Position numbers and translations under genes: made by a program. The notes under the pieces are model-generated. The model ran no database searches and was not told the origin of the DNA. It was given only the letters and a program-made list of their open reading frames with translations. 38,097 bases of DNA, from positions 1 to 38,097 of the forward strand of contig JAUQWQ010000227.1 of the NCBI GenBank assembly GCA_030835085.1. The letters are read 5' to 3'. The stretch comes from Ignavibacteria bacterium. Its GTDB lineage: Bacteria; Bacteroidota; Ignavibacteria; Tepidaquicellales; OLB5. Below, piece after piece: positions 26,087 through 33,920 of the stretch (positions within the stretch are counted from its first letter, which is position 1; each line of letters starts with the position of its first letter).

Positions 26087-26836
26087 ATGGGAAATTTGCT
26101 GCAAAATAAAAACGCAATTATTACCGGCGGTGCCAGGGGAATAGGACGCGCAATTGCCGAAGATTTTATTGCTGAAGGCGCTGATATTGTAATTCTTGAT
26201 AAATTCTTCCCGGATGATTTTGAAAGCTGGGTACAAAGCAAAGCATCAAGCGGCAGAAAAATATTATCACGCTCGCTGGATGTGACCAGTACTGCTGAAA
26301 CCGAACAGGTTTGCACAGAGCTTGCCAGAGAATTAGGCAGAATTGATATACTGGTTAATAATGCCGGTATTACAAGAGATAAGCTCATTATGCGTATGGC
26401 TGAAGAAGATTGGGATGCGGTTCTTACGGTTAATCTAAAAGGGTCATTTAACATGATGAAGGCTCTTTCTTCTATTATGGTGAAACAAAAAGGCGGTAAA
26501 ATAATTAATATAAGTTCTGTAGTCGGCTTAACCGGAAATGCAGGGCAATCCAATTACTCTGCTTCTAAAGCGGGACTCATCGGGCTTTCCAAATCAATTG
26601 CCAAGGAGCTTGCATCACGAAACATTAATGTGAACTGTGTAGCACCCGGTTTTGTTGAAACAGAAATGACTGCTAAACTGAATGCTGATCAAAGAACTGC
26701 AATGCTGAGCGTTGTACCTTTAAAAAGAACATCCCAGCCTTCAGAAATTGCCGGGGTTGTAACATTTCTTGCTTCTGATAAGGCTAATTATATTACCGGG
26801 CAGGTTATAGCTGTTGATGGCGGAATGGTAATGTAG
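26087..26836 (+). CDS. fabG: 3-oxoacyl-ACP reductase
   Basis: FabG reduces 3-ketoacyl-ACP with NADPH in fatty-acid elongation. The 249-residue SDR has ITGGARGIGRAIA (12-24), NNAGITRD (91-98), the catalytic serine in ISSVVG (142-147), and Y157-xxx-K161 in NYSASKAG. The tail ends VDGGMVM, as usual for FabG. It is co-transcribed with fabD (18 nt) and followed by a strong terminator hairpin. Confidence 0.95.
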   Translation: MGNLLQNKNAIITGGARGIGRAIAEDFIAEGADIVILDKFFPDDFESWVQSKASSGRKILSRSLDVTSTAETEQVCTELARELGRIDILVNNAGITRDKLIMRMAEEDWDAVLTVNLKGSFNMMKALSSIMVKQKGGKIINISSVVGLTGNAGQSNYSASKAGLIGLSKSIAKELASRNINVNCVAPGFVETEMTAKLNADQRTAMLSVVPLKRTSQPSEIAGVVTFLASDKANYITGQVIAVDGGMVM

Positions 26837-26846
26837 CCGGTCCATT

Positions 26847-27200
26847 TCATTGAATCTCAATTTTAGGAAGTCTCTTCGGAACTTCCTTTTTTATTAACCT
26901 TTTCTTTATGCTCCTTATTTGTTTTAACAATTTCGACAGGTCAATTCCATGAAAAACCCCGGGAAATTTCATGAGTTTTTCTTCTGCTTTTGTTAACTGA
27001 ATAACTGTACCTTTGAAATTATTTTTCTTTGTAAGATGGTAAAAGCCTACTGCTATGTGAAGCAACCCCTGGTAAAGACCCCTGGTGCTGCCACGAACAT
27101 CGAACCAAATATCTTCAAGAATTTCGTGGCACTCAAAATAATCTTTCCGGTTGAATTTATTTATTGCTGCCAACAATCTAGAGCGGTTATAGTCACTCAT
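26847..27200 (-). CDS. DUF309 family protein
   Basis: The 117-residue helical protein has the DUF309 core FECHEILEDIWFDVRG followed by YQGLLHIAVGFYHLTKKN and KFPGVFHGIDLSKLL. The function of this family is not established; the conserved His/Glu pattern hints at metal binding. The ATG at 27200 is chosen: an upstream frame to 27260 would overlap the DoxX gene and adds a Lys-rich stretch unlike the family. It is the second gene of a two-gene unit with DoxX (10 nt between them). Confidence 0.8.
   Translation of the reverse strand: MSDYNRSRLLAAINKFNRKDYFECHEILEDIWFDVRGSTRGLYQGLLHIAVGFYHLTKKNNFKGTVIQLTKAEEKLMKFPGVFHGIDLSKLLKQIRSIKKRLIKKEVPKRLPKIEIQ
26865..26893 (+). terminator. Rho-independent terminator of fabD-fabG
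   Basis: AGGAAGT (26865-26871) and ACTTCCT (26881-26887) form a perfect 7-bp stem with a 9-nt loop, followed by T26888-T26892. It lies within the 3' coding end of the convergent DUF309 gene. Confidence 0.75.
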
Positions 27201-27210
27201 AGGATTGTTA

Positions 27211-27744
27211 TTAAGGATTGATCTTTTCTTCTTCTTTAACCTCAGTTGACGGTTCCACAATTACTTCAGCAGTAATTGTTTTCGTTTCTGAAAGATTATT
27301 TTTATCGATCGGTTCAATTACATTCTTTTTCTTCCTGCGGTCAAGCAGTGCGTCAAAACTGATTATTCCGGCACCTGCAAACAAGGTGGTTAAGAAACAA
27401 ACCAGGAACAGCATATCTTTATTGAAGGGGATACCTTCAGTGGGGAATAAGCCGCGGGAAGCCATTTTCATTATGGAAACCAATGCAAGAGTGAAGCTTG
27501 TCAGCGGAGTAAAAAACCCCATGATGTAAAGTCCGCCAAAGATTATCAGCAAAAAAGGTGTAATGAAACCAATAATGAAAGCAGTGTTTTCACTGAAGAA
27601 CTGGAGCGCTTTAACTTTATTGATGTAATCTTCGATGTTGCTTGCCTGCATGATGCCAAGGGACATTGTGTAACTGCCGACAACTAACCGGATAAGAAGT
27701 AATCCGATGGATGGTTTTCCGTGGGCCTTAAAAAATAAACTCAT
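27211..27744 (-). CDS. DoxX-like membrane protein
   Basis: The 177-residue protein has about four membrane helices (GLLLIRLVVGSYTMSLGIM, FIIGFITPFLLIIFGGLYIM, LTSFTLALVSIMKMA, MLFLVCFLTTLFAGAGIIS) in a DoxX/SURF4-like arrangement, followed by a charged tail (about 135-177, Lys/Glu-rich). DoxX proteins are linked to quinone, thiol and oxidative-stress systems, but the precise role is unknown. The start is ATG at 27744. It is the first gene of the unit with DUF309. Confidence 0.82.
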   Translation of the reverse strand: MSLFFKAHGKPSIGLLLIRLVVGSYTMSLGIMQASNIEDYINKVKALQFFSENTAFIIGFITPFLLIIFGGLYIMGFFTPLTSFTLALVSIMKMASRGLFPTEGIPFNKDMLFLVCFLTTLFAGAGIISFDALLDRRKKKNVIEPIDKNNLSETKTITAEVIVEPSTEVKEEEKINP

Positions 27745-27800
27745 AATTTGCAGAGTTTAGTTTATGGAATATTTTTACTGAACGGTGAAACAAAAACCTG

Positions 27801-27874
27801 AGGCGACGATCGGATTCGAACCGATGAATAAAAGTTTTGCAGACTTTCCCCTTAAGCCACTTGGGTACGTCGCC
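27801..27874 (-). tRNA. tRNA-Cys (GCA)
   Basis: On the minus strand the acceptor arms GGCGACG and CGTCGCC pair fully, with discriminator T. The anticodon stem AAAGT/ACTTT encloses CTGCAAA (anticodon GCA), and the T arm is ATCGG-TTCGAAT-CCGAT. Length 74 nt without encoded CCA. Confidence 0.95.
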
Positions 27875-27931
27875 TTAATGATGATAAAATTAAATGAACA
27901 ATTTTTTGAAACTCAACTAATATTGGCGGAA

Positions 27932-27984
27932 TTTCCCCTTTGCCGGTCATGTCCCGCTGAAAGCGGGATGGGTACGTCGCCTTA
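27932..27984 (-). pseudogene. Broken 5' half of a tRNA-Cys with an inserted palindrome
   Basis: On the minus strand TAAGGCGACGTACCC (27984-27970) is identical to the first 12 bases of tRNA-Cys plus 3 upstream bases. Then comes a 25-nt palindromic element in place of AAGT of the D loop, and after it GGC plus AAGGGGAAA resumes the tRNA sequence. Nothing of the anticodon arm or 3' half follows, so it cannot make a tRNA. Confidence 0.7.
27945..27969. repeat. REP-like palindrome inside the tRNA-Cys remnant
   Basis: TCCCGCT (27952-27958) and AGCGGGA (27962-27968) are perfect 7-bp arms with loop GAA. On the minus strand it has CCCGCTTTC near one end and CGGGACATGAC at the other, as in the element at 6135-6175, marking both as one repeat family. 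Confidence 0.6.
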
Positions 27985-28005
27985 TAAAAAGTACATTTTT
28001 GAGCT

Positions 28006-28036
28006 AAAAAAAGCCTTAAATAGCATTCAAGGCTTT
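28006..28036 (-). terminator. Rho-independent terminator after tRNA-Gly
   Basis: On the minus strand AAAGCCTT (28036-28029) and AAGGCTTT (28017-28010) form a perfect 8-bp stem with an 11-nt loop, then a run of T to 28006. It begins 7 nt after the end of tRNA-Gly, so tRNA-Cys downstream is probably transcribed separately. Confidence 0.75.
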
Positions 28037-28042
28037 CAATTG

Positions 28043-28115
28043 AGCGGGAAACGAGGCTCGAACTCGCGACCTCAACCTTGGCAAGGTTGCGCTCTACCAA
28101 CTGAGCTATTCCCGC
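28043..28115 (-). tRNA. tRNA-Gly (GCC)
   Basis: On the minus strand the acceptor GCGGGAA/TTCCCGC pairs fully with discriminator T. D arm GCTC/GAGC, anticodon stem CAACC/GGTTG around TTGCCAA (anticodon GCC), T arm GCGAG-TTCGAGC-CTCGT. Length 73 nt without encoded CCA. Gly(GCC) followed by Cys(GCA) is the same order as glyW-cysT of E. coli. Confidence 0.96.
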
Positions 28116-28201
28116 TTGTTATGAATGCAATAATAGCATTTTTACTCATTTATTTCAAGGAACACATTTTTCCACAAATAATATTGTTTTTCTGCGGTAT
28201 T

Positions 28202-31066
28202 TTAAAAATCCCATCCAAAAAAGAACTGCTGAAATATCCCGCTCTGGAAATTTTTAAAATTATTTTCAATTCTTTTACCGATATCATAACGCAAAGCAAT
28301 AATATAAAACAAATTTATACGCATGCCAATTCCAACACTCCCTTTGGTTTCTCCGTATTCTTTATCCCACGCATTGCCTGCATCAAAGAATGCAGCACCG
28401 CGGATATAAGGGAAAAAGAAATTGATACCGAATGGGAAACGGACATCCACAAGATCAACAAGAGGGAAGCGCAGTTCATTGCTTACTATCAAAGCCTTCT
28501 TACCCCGCAAACCGAAGCGCGGCCAGCCGCGCAGGTCCCAGCTGCCGCCAATTGCCCAGCGGCGTGCTTCATCGCCCTCATTCATCAAATACGCAAACCG
28601 TGAACCGACTGCGACGGTATTGCTTAGACGTGTATACCTTCTGTAATCAAAAATGAAAGTAAAATAATTAACATTGCCGAACTGAATATCTGTGGTGTAA
28701 CCCAAAGTAATATTCAGCCTGCTGCCATCAAGCGGACCGGTTGGACCCCAAATGGCATTATCTTTTGTATAAGCTATTGAGTTAGTTAAAAGCAGCGCCC
28801 GGCGGTTCACTTTTTCTTCAGTCACGCTGCGTTTGCTGTTTGCCAGAGATATGCTTGCATCTATACGCCTGAAATATGAGAGCGGGTAACTTAAGGCAAA
28901 ATAACCGCCAAAAGTTCTTTCGTAATAAGAAAACGCATCGCCGTAGTCATACCTTCTGCCGGATAAATGAAAAATTCCGTATGCGTAATTCAAACGTTGA
29001 CCCCGTGAAACTTTGGATATAGCAACATTAAAGCTTTTAAAGAATTCCTCACCCGTTTCTGAATTATTGTATACCAGGAAATAATACTGGTCATTGCCAA
29101 GAAGGTCGCTCATTGCAAGTATTCCGCCTGCAGTAGCCCCAAACACAGGGTCAGCGGAGATATTTGTCGTAGCTATATCGAGTGAATATTCTTTTTTATA
29201 TTTCAGATCGTTCTTTTTACCGAGACCTTTAATTTTATTAAATGTCCAAAGGTCATTGGCATCACCAAATGTTAGTATTCTGGTGGTAACCGGTGTATCA
29301 ATTAATTTCGGCACATCGTTAAGCAATCTAACCGATATACCGCCTTTTTCGTAAGAAGCGAAAACCAGCTTATCATCTCCTGCCCACTTGGGGTCAAATG
29401 ATGCAGTTGTATAGTTGGTTAATTTTTCAGTACGGCTGCTATCTGCGGTGATAATTACGCTGCCATCTGCATCAGTTGTGCGGATAAGTTTTGTGAGCCA
29501 AATATTCTGCAGGCCGCCTGAAGTTGAAGTGTAAACAACTTTATTGCCATCCGGCGAAAACTGCGGCGAAAAATCGACCTGTTTACCCGAAGTTAAGTAA
29601 TTTATAGTTTTTTTATCAATATCGTAAATGAAAAGATTATACATATTGTTCACACCTTCTGATGTTCTATCAGATGAGAAGACTATGTATTTTCCGTCTG
29701 CTGATATATCCGGGTCACGGTCATCGTAATAATCATTGGTAAGGCGCGTTAAGTTCTTATCGGTTAAACTGAAAATGTAAAGGTCACTCTTACCGCCTTT
29801 ATCCAGCGCAGGGAAAACCAGGCTGTTCCCGTCAGCGGTAAATGCAGGCGAGCCAATCTGGACTAAGTTATCAAAATGAAAACTTGTTATCAGCTTATTG
29901 GTTTTTACATCAAACAGATGCAGTGCATCGGATTCACCTGATTTTGTTGCGAATGCAAGCACTCCTTTTGATGATATATCCAGACCCGTTCTGAAGAAAT
30001 GGAATTCCTCAAAATCTTCAGTACGCTCTCCTTCAATTACTGTAATTAATTTGCTGCGCTTCTTCAGGTTTACTTTAAATATACTTGTATATCCTGATTC
30101 ATTACCTATGAAATAAACCTCTTCCGTATCACCATTCTTATAATATGCCGGTTTATGACCGAAGCCGCCGGAATAAACAGCGGTTGTTTTCACCGATGCC
30201 GCATCTTCTGTTGAGAGCTCAGGGTAATATTGTTTCTTAAGGGCGTAAAGATACTCCCTGTCAAATTCTTCGTAACCTTTGCCGATGGTTTTTTCCATCA
30301 CCACAGAAAAATCATCATTCATCCAGATATTTTCTATAAGCAGTAATATTTTTTCGGGTCCGTATTTATTGCCGATATATGTAAGAACATTCTGTCCGAA
30401 CTTGTACATAAAAAATGTTCCGTAAAAGCGTTCCCAGTCATCAAGCCCGACCATATAGTCATTAAGAACTGCATCTTTAATTACCATCTCGGCTGTGGCG
30501 TCCCAGTCATTAGACCAGTATTCAGCAAGTCCTTCGGTGAACCATAGCGGCATCTGCCGCTCCGCCGGCTGGCGGTGCAGCCGCAGGATATTTGCTACTT
30601 TGGCTGTCATGAACACATGGCAAAGCTCATGTCTTATTACATGCTTAAAGTTACCCAATGAGCCGTCAAAGGGAATAACAACTCTTCCTTTTATGAACTC
30701 AAAAAAACCGCCGACACCATCGGGAATCAGCCCGGGAGTTGTATTTGTTTCCCTGAAGTGGGTAGGGGATGAATAGAAAATTATGGGAACGGTATCAATT
30801 AACGAATAGTCAAAATTCTGCTGGTGGATGCGGTACGATTCTTCCGCATATGCGGCGCCAATTTCGGCAAGCTCTTTCATTTCAGGGTAATAGTATATCT
30901 TGAAGTGCTCGGTTGAAAGTGTGTGCCAGTCAAAATCGTTATACTGTACTTTATTCCGCCCAAAACCAACATACTGCGCATGAGTTATGCTGCAAACGAA
31001 TATAATTAAAGCGAACAGGATCCTGGTAAATTTTACAATCTGCATATCTATAAAATATTGTTTCAA
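28202..31066 (-). CDS. Outer-membrane fusion: gluzincin metalloprotease, TolB-like propeller and Omp85 barrel
   Basis: The 954-residue product has a signal peptide (ending SITHAQ, residues 26-31), a peptidase-MA-like domain with H146-E-L-C-H150 and a downstream E178 in WFTEGLAEYW, then PD40/TolB-type propeller blades (about 300-600, with FSPDGNKVVYTST and DRDPDISADGKYIVFSS). The C-terminal part from about 640 is a beta-barrel of the bacterial surface antigen (BamA/TamA, D15) type: WDLRGWPRFGLRGKK, GINFFFPYIRGAAFFDAGNAWD, and a final FFFGWDF with terminal aromatic Phe. The protease and propeller should face the periplasm or the surface, joined to the barrel. The ATG at 31066 is used; ATG 31045 (residue 8) would give a more compact signal peptide and is equally plausible. 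Confidence 0.85.
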   Translation of the reverse strand: MKQYFIDMQIVKFTRILFALIIFVCSITHAQYVGFGRNKVQYNDFDWHTLSTEHFKIYYYPEMKELAEIGAAYAEESYRIHQQNFDYSLIDTVPIIFYSSPTHFRETNTTPGLIPDGVGGFFEFIKGRVVIPFDGSLGNFKHVIRHELCHVFMTAKVANILRLHRQPAERQMPLWFTEGLAEYWSNDWDATAEMVIKDAVLNDYMVGLDDWERFYGTFFMYKFGQNVLTYIGNKYGPEKILLLIENIWMNDDFSVVMEKTIGKGYEEFDREYLYALKKQYYPELSTEDAASVKTTAVYSGGFGHKPAYYKNGDTEEVYFIGNESGYTSIFKVNLKKRSKLITVIEGERTEDFEEFHFFRTGLDISSKGVLAFATKSGESDALHLFDVKTNKLITSFHFDNLVQIGSPAFTADGNSLVFPALDKGGKSDLYIFSLTDKNLTRLTNDYYDDRDPDISADGKYIVFSSDRTSEGVNNMYNLFIYDIDKKTINYLTSGKQVDFSPQFSPDGNKVVYTSTSGGLQNIWLTKLIRTTDADGSVIITADSSRTEKLTNYTTASFDPKWAGDDKLVFASYEKGGISVRLLNDVPKLIDTPVTTRILTFGDANDLWTFNKIKGLGKKNDLKYKKEYSLDIATTNISADPVFGATAGGILAMSDLLGNDQYYFLVYNNSETGEEFFKSFNVAISKVSRGQRLNYAYGIFHLSGRRYDYGDAFSYYERTFGGYFALSYPLSYFRRIDASISLANSKRSVTEEKVNRRALLLTNSIAYTKDNAIWGPTGPLDGSRLNITLGYTTDIQFGNVNYFTFIFDYRRYTRLSNTVAVGSRFAYLMNEGDEARRWAIGGSWDLRGWPRFGLRGKKALIVSNELRFPLVDLVDVRFPFGINFFFPYIRGAAFFDAGNAWDKEYGETKGSVGIGMRINLFYIIALRYDIGKRIENNFKNFQSGIFQQFFFGWDF

Positions 31067-31439
31067 ATGATGAAAATCAACGGAAAAGTTAGAAATTATT
31101 AAAAAAACAAAATGTCAAATTTCAAACTCTTAATGTCAAAAAAGTAAGGAATCTTCCTTGCTCCAACTTAGCTGAATTAAAACGCGGCAATTAGTGCTGT
31201 AAAGCGGTACGTAAATCTACAAAAATAAAAGCCCTGCAGGTTTGAATTGTTTTGAAGCTGAATTTTTACTTGTCTCTGCTCCTTGCCGGCAAACTGAACA
31301 CCCGGAATTTCCAAAAATTCAGATGTTTTTTTTTTAATGTTGACCGATTGGAATGGGAATTCTGTGCTGTTTTGCAGGGAATTCCAGTCTTCTCATGATT
31401 TTGGAAATGCTATTTCCAGTCGTTGAACGATTGGAAAAT
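31067..31439. other. Gene-free spacer, 373 nt
   Basis: No convincing coding frame. It holds a run of 11 T (31326-31336), a short inverted repeat AAGGAA/TTCCTT (31146-31159), the palindrome TTGCCGGCAA near 31287, and the repeat cluster at 31346-31437. The promoter of the protease gene should lie here, but no clear box pair is seen. Confidence 0.6.
31346..31437. repeat. Four half-sites of a GATTGGAA motif in inverted pairs
   Basis: GATTGGAAT (31346-31354) faces ATTCCAGTC (31381-31389), and TTTCCAGTCGTT (31413-31424) faces AACGATTGGAAA (31426-31437; one G-T position in 12). All four share the core (C)GAYTGGAA. The last arm ends 2 nt before the stop codon of the 31440 gene. They could be protein binding sites or RNA hairpins. 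Confidence 0.5.
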
Positions 31440-32345
31440 CTAATCAACTTTCATAACTTTATTGCTTTTTATAAACCGCACAACATCTTCGCGGGTTGTG
31501 TTGGGCGAAAAATGACTGACCGCCATGTGAATATCATCAAGGTTATAACCGCCTTTTGATTTATTTTTTTCGTTTTCGGGCGAAGTTTCCGCAAGGCTTT
31601 TACGCACAGATTCAAGCTGTTTTATCCAGCCGGGTGCAATATATACTCCTCGTCTGTACATATCTGATTCATTTAGAAGGATGGTCTCCATGTTGAACCG
31701 GAAGATCTCATCCTTGCTTTTACCGCCTGTTTCACCGGATGCAGCCATGATATCAAAAAAGCTTTTTATTAGACCTTTGTTCACGGGGAAAACATTGCCT
31801 TCCATATCAATCCTGATGGTTCTATCCTTACTAATATTTGCAATATGTGAAAGCCTGTAAAAGAACTTTCGTATGTTGCCTTTGAACTTTACAGGCTCTT
31901 TGAGGTTTTGCTTTGCAGGCAATTCCCCGTTTCCTTCGGAGTTAACATCGGTTTCGTCCTCATTAAGTATTAACGGGTTTAAAGGTTTACCGTTAGAGCT
32001 GAGTATATATTTAACTTTGTTAAGCCTTATTGTTGAATAACTGAAACCAAGCTCAACTGTCATATGGTTCTTGATGAAATCAATTGTTTTACCCGCTTTA
32101 AGGAGCTCATTTACAGCATCAACTTCTTTGCGGCTGATCTCTACAGTGCGGCCTTTGGATTCATAATCTTTGTACGAGCCGGGTACTTCTTTGGAAAGCT
32201 CATTATAAAGTGTGGATCTTGAAATTCCGTGGAACTGCATAATACCGTTTAATACCTTTGTGTATCCGGAGGTTCCTTTGGCATGTGCAATTGATTTGAG
32301 CAGAAGAATATCTTTGTGAAGCTTTTTATTGAAAGGTTTTTGCAT
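31440..32345 (-). CDS. Unrecognised protein with two predicted helix-turn-helix segments
   Basis: The 301-residue protein is not one I recognise. Residues 28-52 (VLNGIMQFHGISRSTLYNEL and following) look like a transposase/regulator-type HTH. Residues 73-115 (KEVDAVNELLKAGKTIDFIK and then FSYSTIRLNKVKYI) look like a second HTH. The middle (130-155) is polar and acidic, and the C-terminal half (160-300) is helical with no motif known to me. It is basic overall and lacks signal or membrane segments, so a cytoplasmic DNA-binding protein is likely. Its promoter has a palindrome between the two boxes, fitting self-control. It lies alone between the toxin-antitoxin pair and the protease gene. Phage or mobile-element ancestry is possible. 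Confidence 0.6.
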   Translation of the reverse strand: MQKPFNKKLHKDILLLKSIAHAKGTSGYTKVLNGIMQFHGISRSTLYNELSKEVPGSYKDYESKGRTVEISRKEVDAVNELLKAGKTIDFIKNHMTVELGFSYSTIRLNKVKYILSSNGKPLNPLILNEDETDVNSEGNGELPAKQNLKEPVKFKGNIRKFFYRLSHIANISKDRTIRIDMEGNVFPVNKGLIKSFFDIMAASGETGGKSKDEIFRFNMETILLNESDMYRRGVYIAPGWIKQLESVRKSLAETSPENEKNKSKGGYNLDDIHMAVSHFSPNTTREDVVRFIKSNKVMKVD

Positions 32346-32374
32346 GGTTTTTCAGGGTTATTTTGTAAAAGTGT

Positions 32375-32399
32375 ATGCCCTCAAGTATGCTTAGGGCAT
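32375..32399 (-). promoter_or_regulatory. 5' leader hairpin of the HTH gene
   Basis: ATGCCCT (32375-32381) and AGGGCAT (32393-32399) form a perfect 7-bp stem; an inner AAG/CTT adds three pairs after one bulged base. It begins near the predicted transcript start and lies about 30 nt before the ATG. No T-run follows on the minus strand, so it is not an ordinary terminator. Confidence 0.5.
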
Positions 32400-32404
32400 T
32401 TACG

Positions 32405-32435
32405 CAAATATAATATATGCAAAATGCATATGCAA
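32405..32435 (-). promoter_or_regulatory. Promoter with internal operator-like palindrome for the HTH gene
   Basis: On the minus strand TTG (32435-32433) and TATATTTG (32412-32405) are 20 nt apart, a good Bacteroidota-type promoter. The spacer contains TATGCA-AAA-TGCATA (centre near 32423) overlapping TGCATATGCA, so a bound repressor would cover both boxes. Confidence 0.5.
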
Positions 32436-32501
32436 GGGGTGAAATAGTTGTCTTTTAGGCAGAATATAGCGTTTTTACCTGCTAAAGGGGATTTTTAATG
32501 C

Positions 32502-33503
32502 TTATATACTTAACAATGGTGCGTATTTCTGATAACTGATATTGCCTTTATCTGCAATATTATCCTTCCAGCCTGTCTCGTTATGACTTAGGTCTATCAA
32601 TTCCTGTGTTTTCTTAAACTTGAAGTCTTTACTTATTTGTTTTAATATTTCTATTTCATCATTGCTGAATAATGTACTGTCAAAATCTCTTATTGGAACA
32701 AACTTATCTACTTCTTTATCACCAAGATTACAAGTTTTATTCTCTACGTATTCTTCCTCCCACAATTCGCCAAACAATCTTTTATAATTATCCAGGACAG
32801 GTCCATTTTCTATCGCGCTATATGAATAACCGCTTATTGGACTGCCCAGTAATTTAAAACTAAGAAAATCTGAATAGAATAAATATTTATTTAATCTTAC
32901 AGTAAAAGCTCTTTCGTTTTCTTTTAAAAAGAAGACGATCATGTTCGCCAATTTTGCAAAATGACGAAATGAATATCCAGTAAACTGATCTATTTCGTTG
33001 CTGTAATTCCTTAATAAACTCTTTAGGATTTCTTTTTCGCTTTTATTTTGAATGCCTACTCCAATAAATTTAAGATCATTTATTTCTCTATCAGAAAAAA
33101 GTTTGGATTTTTCTGCAAGATCAATGAAGTTATCGGGATTTGTAATCAAATCTAATGTCTTTGCATTTGATTTGCTTGGTATTTCACCTTTTTCATAATT
33201 TCTGTAAACATTTTCGCCAAAGCCTAATACTTCACTCATTTTTACGGGAGTAATACCATACTGTTCACGCAATTGTTTTATCTGTTCAGGAAATAAAATA
33301 TTGTTTTTTTCCCTGTATTGGTTATACAATTGTTTTAATGTCAGGTCAGTTGCATCCGCAGTTGTGAATTCTTTTTTCGTTTCATCGCAAACATAATAAT
33401 AATCATATACATCAAATTCTTCTTTACGGAATGACATTTTTTTAGGTGTAACATGCAGCACCGCATTGCAGTTTGCAAACGGACTTTCTATAGTCTTTTT
33501 CAT
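32502..33503 (-). CDS. MqsA-like antitoxin with HTH and SocA/Panacea (DUF4065) domain
   Basis: The 333-residue protein has a short N-terminal region like the MqsA zinc finger but with only C12 and C39 of the usual four cysteines. An XRE-type HTH follows (about 71-120, with ITPVKMSEVLGFGENVYRNY), a linker, and a C-terminal DUF4065 domain (about 185-320, with LNKYLFYSDFLSFKLLG and SYSAIENGPV). DUF4065 (SocA, Panacea) domains neutralise varied toxins. It lies 45 nt downstream of the toxin-like gene, the mqsR-mqsA order. The HTH is expected to bind the shared promoter. The loss of two zinc cysteines suggests the N-terminus no longer binds zinc. Confidence 0.82.
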   Translation of the reverse strand: MKKTIESPFANCNAVLHVTPKKMSFRKEEFDVYDYYYVCDETKKEFTTADATDLTLKQLYNQYREKNNILFPEQIKQLREQYGITPVKMSEVLGFGENVYRNYEKGEIPSKSNAKTLDLITNPDNFIDLAEKSKLFSDREINDLKFIGVGIQNKSEKEILKSLLRNYSNEIDQFTGYSFRHFAKLANMIVFFLKENERAFTVRLNKYLFYSDFLSFKLLGSPISGYSYSAIENGPVLDNYKRLFGELWEEEYVENKTCNLGDKEVDKFVPIRDFDSTLFSNDEIEILKQISKDFKFKKTQELIDLSHNETGWKDNIADKGNISYQKYAPLLSI

Positions 33504-33548
33504 TTTGTTGCTTTCTTTATTTGTCCTTTTTTTTGAGCAGTATTGAAC

Positions 33549-33896
33549 CTATGCCAGTGGGAATTTCATTTCATATTCAGCAAAATGAAATGAAATTAAA
33601 ATACACGGTTTACCCGATAAACCATAATTTATTTTAATGTAAATCTGTTTAGAGGATATTTCTGTACCGAACTCCCAATAATCGCCGCTATTTTGAGCAT
33701 CAGTAACCGGACCTCTAAAATAATTTTTGTATGTTAACTTGTTAATTTCATCAATATAAAAGGATTTAGAGCTCAGGATCTCCAGCTCAGCCAGTGTTTC
33801 AAGATTCTTTTCTCTTCTTTCAATTACCATATCAAATGTAGTGATCTTAGTTTTCAAATCACTTAAAAATCTCTCAACCTCATCTGCCGTAGCCAT
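33549..33896 (-). CDS. MqsR-like toxin candidate
   Basis: The 115-residue protein has two N-terminal helices, then FYIDEINKLTYKNYFRGPVT, DYWEFGTEI, KQIYIKINY and ILISFHFAEYEMKFPL. This is the strand pattern of small MqsR/RelE-fold toxins found next to SocA-domain antitoxins. Such toxins usually cut mRNA on the ribosome or free; activity here is inferred. The ATG at 33896 is chosen over one 11 codons earlier because AGGAGG ends 3 nt before it and the promoter sits just upstream. Toxin first, antitoxin second, 45 nt apart. Confidence 0.68.
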   Translation of the reverse strand: MATADEVERFLSDLKTKITTFDMVIERREKNLETLAELEILSSKSFYIDEINKLTYKNYFRGPVTDAQNSGDYWEFGTEISSKQIYIKINYGLSGKPCILISFHFAEYEMKFPLA

Positions 33897-33920
33897 ATAC
33901 CTCCTGATACTATTGATACA

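Noticed and set aside
25834-26553. Minus-strand open frame of 239 codons
   Set aside because: It is antisense to fabD and fabG, both of which have complete catalytic motifs.
27201-27260. Extended N-terminus of the DUF309 protein
   Set aside because: It overlaps the end of the DoxX gene and is Lys-rich low-complexity sequence outside the family.
27785-28603. Long plus-strand open frame of 272 codons over the tRNA genes
   Set aside because: It reads the antisense of tRNA-Cys and tRNA-Gly and then the antisense of the protease gene; the GFEPMNKSFADFPLKPLGY type of sequence is a known artefact of antisense tRNA translation.
31146-31159. AAGGAA/TTCCTT hairpin as a terminator
   Set aside because: The stem is only 6 bp with a 2-nt centre and no T-run on either strand.
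31346-31437. CRISPR array
   Set aside because: The repeated cores are short, inverted rather than direct, and lack regular spacers; no cas genes are present in the window.
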